Source: CAZBWP01 sp964630265
Lineage (GTDB): Bacteria > Pseudomonadota > Alphaproteobacteria > Rhodospirillales > Defluviicoccaceae
Reading direction: 5' to 3'
NCBI GenBank assembly: GCA_964630265.1
Contig: CAZVRW010000098.1
Coordinates: 1 to 7,448, forward strand
Length of the DNA: 7,448 nucleotides
Below, in pieces: positions 6,440 to 7,448 of the stretch. The notes beneath the pieces are model-generated. The model saw only the letters and a program-made list of their open reading frames with translations. It was not told the DNA's origin and ran no database searches. Numbering within the stretch: the stretch's first letter is position 1; every line of letters begins with the position of its first letter. The position numbers and the translations under genes are program-made.

Positions 6440-7369
6440 ATGTACAAGGACTTTTTCGGCTTCAAGACCAAGCCGTTCTCGCTACTGCCGAACACCGCGT
6501 TTCTCTACCTGGGCGAGATGCACCGGCTCGCACTGGATCTGCTGGAATACGGACTGGCGGAGCAGACCGGCTTCGTCGTCATCACCGGCGAGATCGGCTC
6601 GGGAAAAACGCTGCTGATCCGACACCTGACCAAGAGTTCGACGGAGGAGTTGGTCATCGGGGTCGTGTCCAACACCCACCCCGGGTTCGGCGACATGATG
6701 CGCTGGGTGTGCTCGGCCTTCGGCCTCTATCATCGCAACAAGGACCAGGTGGAGCTGTACGAGGACTTCGTCGCCTTCCTGACCGAGCATCACGCCCAGG
6801 GCCGCCGCGTCGCGTTGATCGTCGATGAGGCGCAAAACCTCAGTCCCGAGGCGCTTGAAGAATTACGCATGCTGTCGAACGTCGATTCAGGTGAAGACTA
6901 CCTCTTTCAGATCATCCTCGTCGGTCAGCCGGGACTGCTCGACTCGCTGCGCAAGCCCTCCCTGGTCCAGCTGGCGCAGCGCGTCGGCGTGCACTTCCAT
7001 CTGCAGCCGCTGAGTTTTGATGAAACCAAGAGCTATATCGAGCACCGCTTGGCCACCGCCGGCGGCGATCCGGGGATCTTCGATGAGGCGGCCTGCGCCG
7101 CCGTCTACTTTTTCACCAAGGGAACGCCGCGGCTCATCAACATCATCTGCGACCTGTCCCTGGTGGTGAGCTACGCCCACAACCGCCGCCGGGTCGGGCT
7201 CGATGCGGTGATCAGCGTGGCGCTGCAGCGTGATCGCAGCGGCCTCGCGACATTCGGCGCCGACAGCTTGAGCGTCGAGGAGGCGCGGCGGGCCATTCTG
7301 CGGCTGTGCACCGAGTGCCGCACCACCGACGAGGCGATGGACGCCTCGTTCGGCCACGACCGCCACTGA
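6440..7369 (+). CDS. ExeA-like AAA ATPase of exosortase/EPS loci
   Basis: This P-loop ATPase is related to the ExeA/GspA secretion ATPases. The subgroup occurs beside exosortases and EPS genes and is thought to help assembly or export, but its exact task is unknown. The 309 residues begin MYKDFFGFKTKPFSLLPN, typical of the family. Walker A is GEIGSGKT (50-57). Walker B is ALIVDEAQNL (125-134) with the Asp-Glu pair 129-130. Sensor 1 is probably ILVGQPGL (159-166), the likely arginine finger is Arg181 in LAQRVGVHFHL, and GTPRLINIICD (228-238) is the sensor 2 helix. There is no membrane helix and no peptidoglycan-binding domain as in ExeA itself. The AAA core ends near 268. The extra tail of about 40 residues contains Cys-Thr-Glu-Cys (290-293) and is not something I recognise. 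It is the last gene of the rightward set in view. Confidence 0.93.
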   Translation: MYKDFFGFKTKPFSLLPNTAFLYLGEMHRLALDLLEYGLAEQTGFVVITGEIGSGKTLLIRHLTKSSTEELVIGVVSNTHPGFGDMMRWVCSAFGLYHRNKDQVELYEDFVAFLTEHHAQGRRVALIVDEAQNLSPEALEELRMLSNVDSGEDYLFQIILVGQPGLLDSLRKPSLVQLAQRVGVHFHLQPLSFDETKSYIEHRLATAGGDPGIFDEAACAAVYFFTKGTPRLINIICDLSLVVSYAHNRRRVGLDAVISVALQRDRSGLATFGADSLSVEEARRAILRLCTECRTTDEAMDASFGHDRH

Positions 7370-7381
7370 GACCGACCGCAC

Positions 7382-7400
7382 CCCCGGCCCGGACGGGGCC
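7382..7400 (+). terminator. GC hairpin after the ATPase gene, weak terminator candidate
   Basis: GGCCC (7386-7390) pairs with GGGCC (7396-7400) over a 5-base loop. An alternative fold pairs CCCCG (7382-7386) with CGGGG (7394-7398). No T-run follows, so intrinsic termination is doubtful. The place is right, 13-31 bases after the stop codon and possibly between convergent genes. Confidence 0.25.
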
Positions 7401-7448
7401 TGGCGCACCATCGTCTCACACGGCCAGTTTGTGCCCTTCGGTCACACG

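Overview
The window is a polysaccharide-secretion and protein-sorting locus of the exosortase (PEP-CTERM-like) type. It comes from a GC-rich Gram-negative bacterium. High GC, strong G/C preference at third codon positions, an XrtD-type exosortase fused to EpsI, and a palindromic repeat of the 'CERSEAIQ' kind suggest an alphaproteobacterium, possibly Rhodospirillales-like. The taxonomic placement is inference.

Layout: positions 1-333 hold no recognisable gene, only small hairpins and a palindromic intergenic repeat that ends at the stop codon of the first gene. Two genes read leftward from a divergent control region: an XrtD-like exosortase/EpsI fusion (3418-1772), then a polyprenyl-phosphate sugar phosphotransferase (1728-334). 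Reading rightward from the other side of the 3.4-3.7 kb spacer are a Wzz/GNVR chain-length protein (3688-5352), a possible 50-residue small protein (5349-5501), a CpsD/CapB-type tyrosine kinase (5498-6400) and an ExeA-like AAA ATPase (6440-7369). The last 79 bases contain a GC hairpin and perhaps the tail of a gene on the opposite strand.

How the genes fit together: the phosphotransferase would put the first sugar-phosphate on undecaprenyl phosphate. The chain-length protein and its cytosolic tyrosine kinase would control polymerisation and export. The ATPase is of the kind found beside exosortases in EPS loci. The exosortase would cut C-terminally tagged exported proteins (VPLPA-CTERM type for XrtD) in the inner membrane, linking their sorting to extracellular polysaccharide. 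No tagged substrate, polymerase, flippase or ordinary glycosyltransferase is visible, so the locus must continue elsewhere.

The least expected features are the small ORF that fits between chain-length protein and kinase with a 4-base ATGA overlap at each end, and a glycine in place of the usual arginine just after the exosortase's catalytic Cys-Ser-Gly-Leu.
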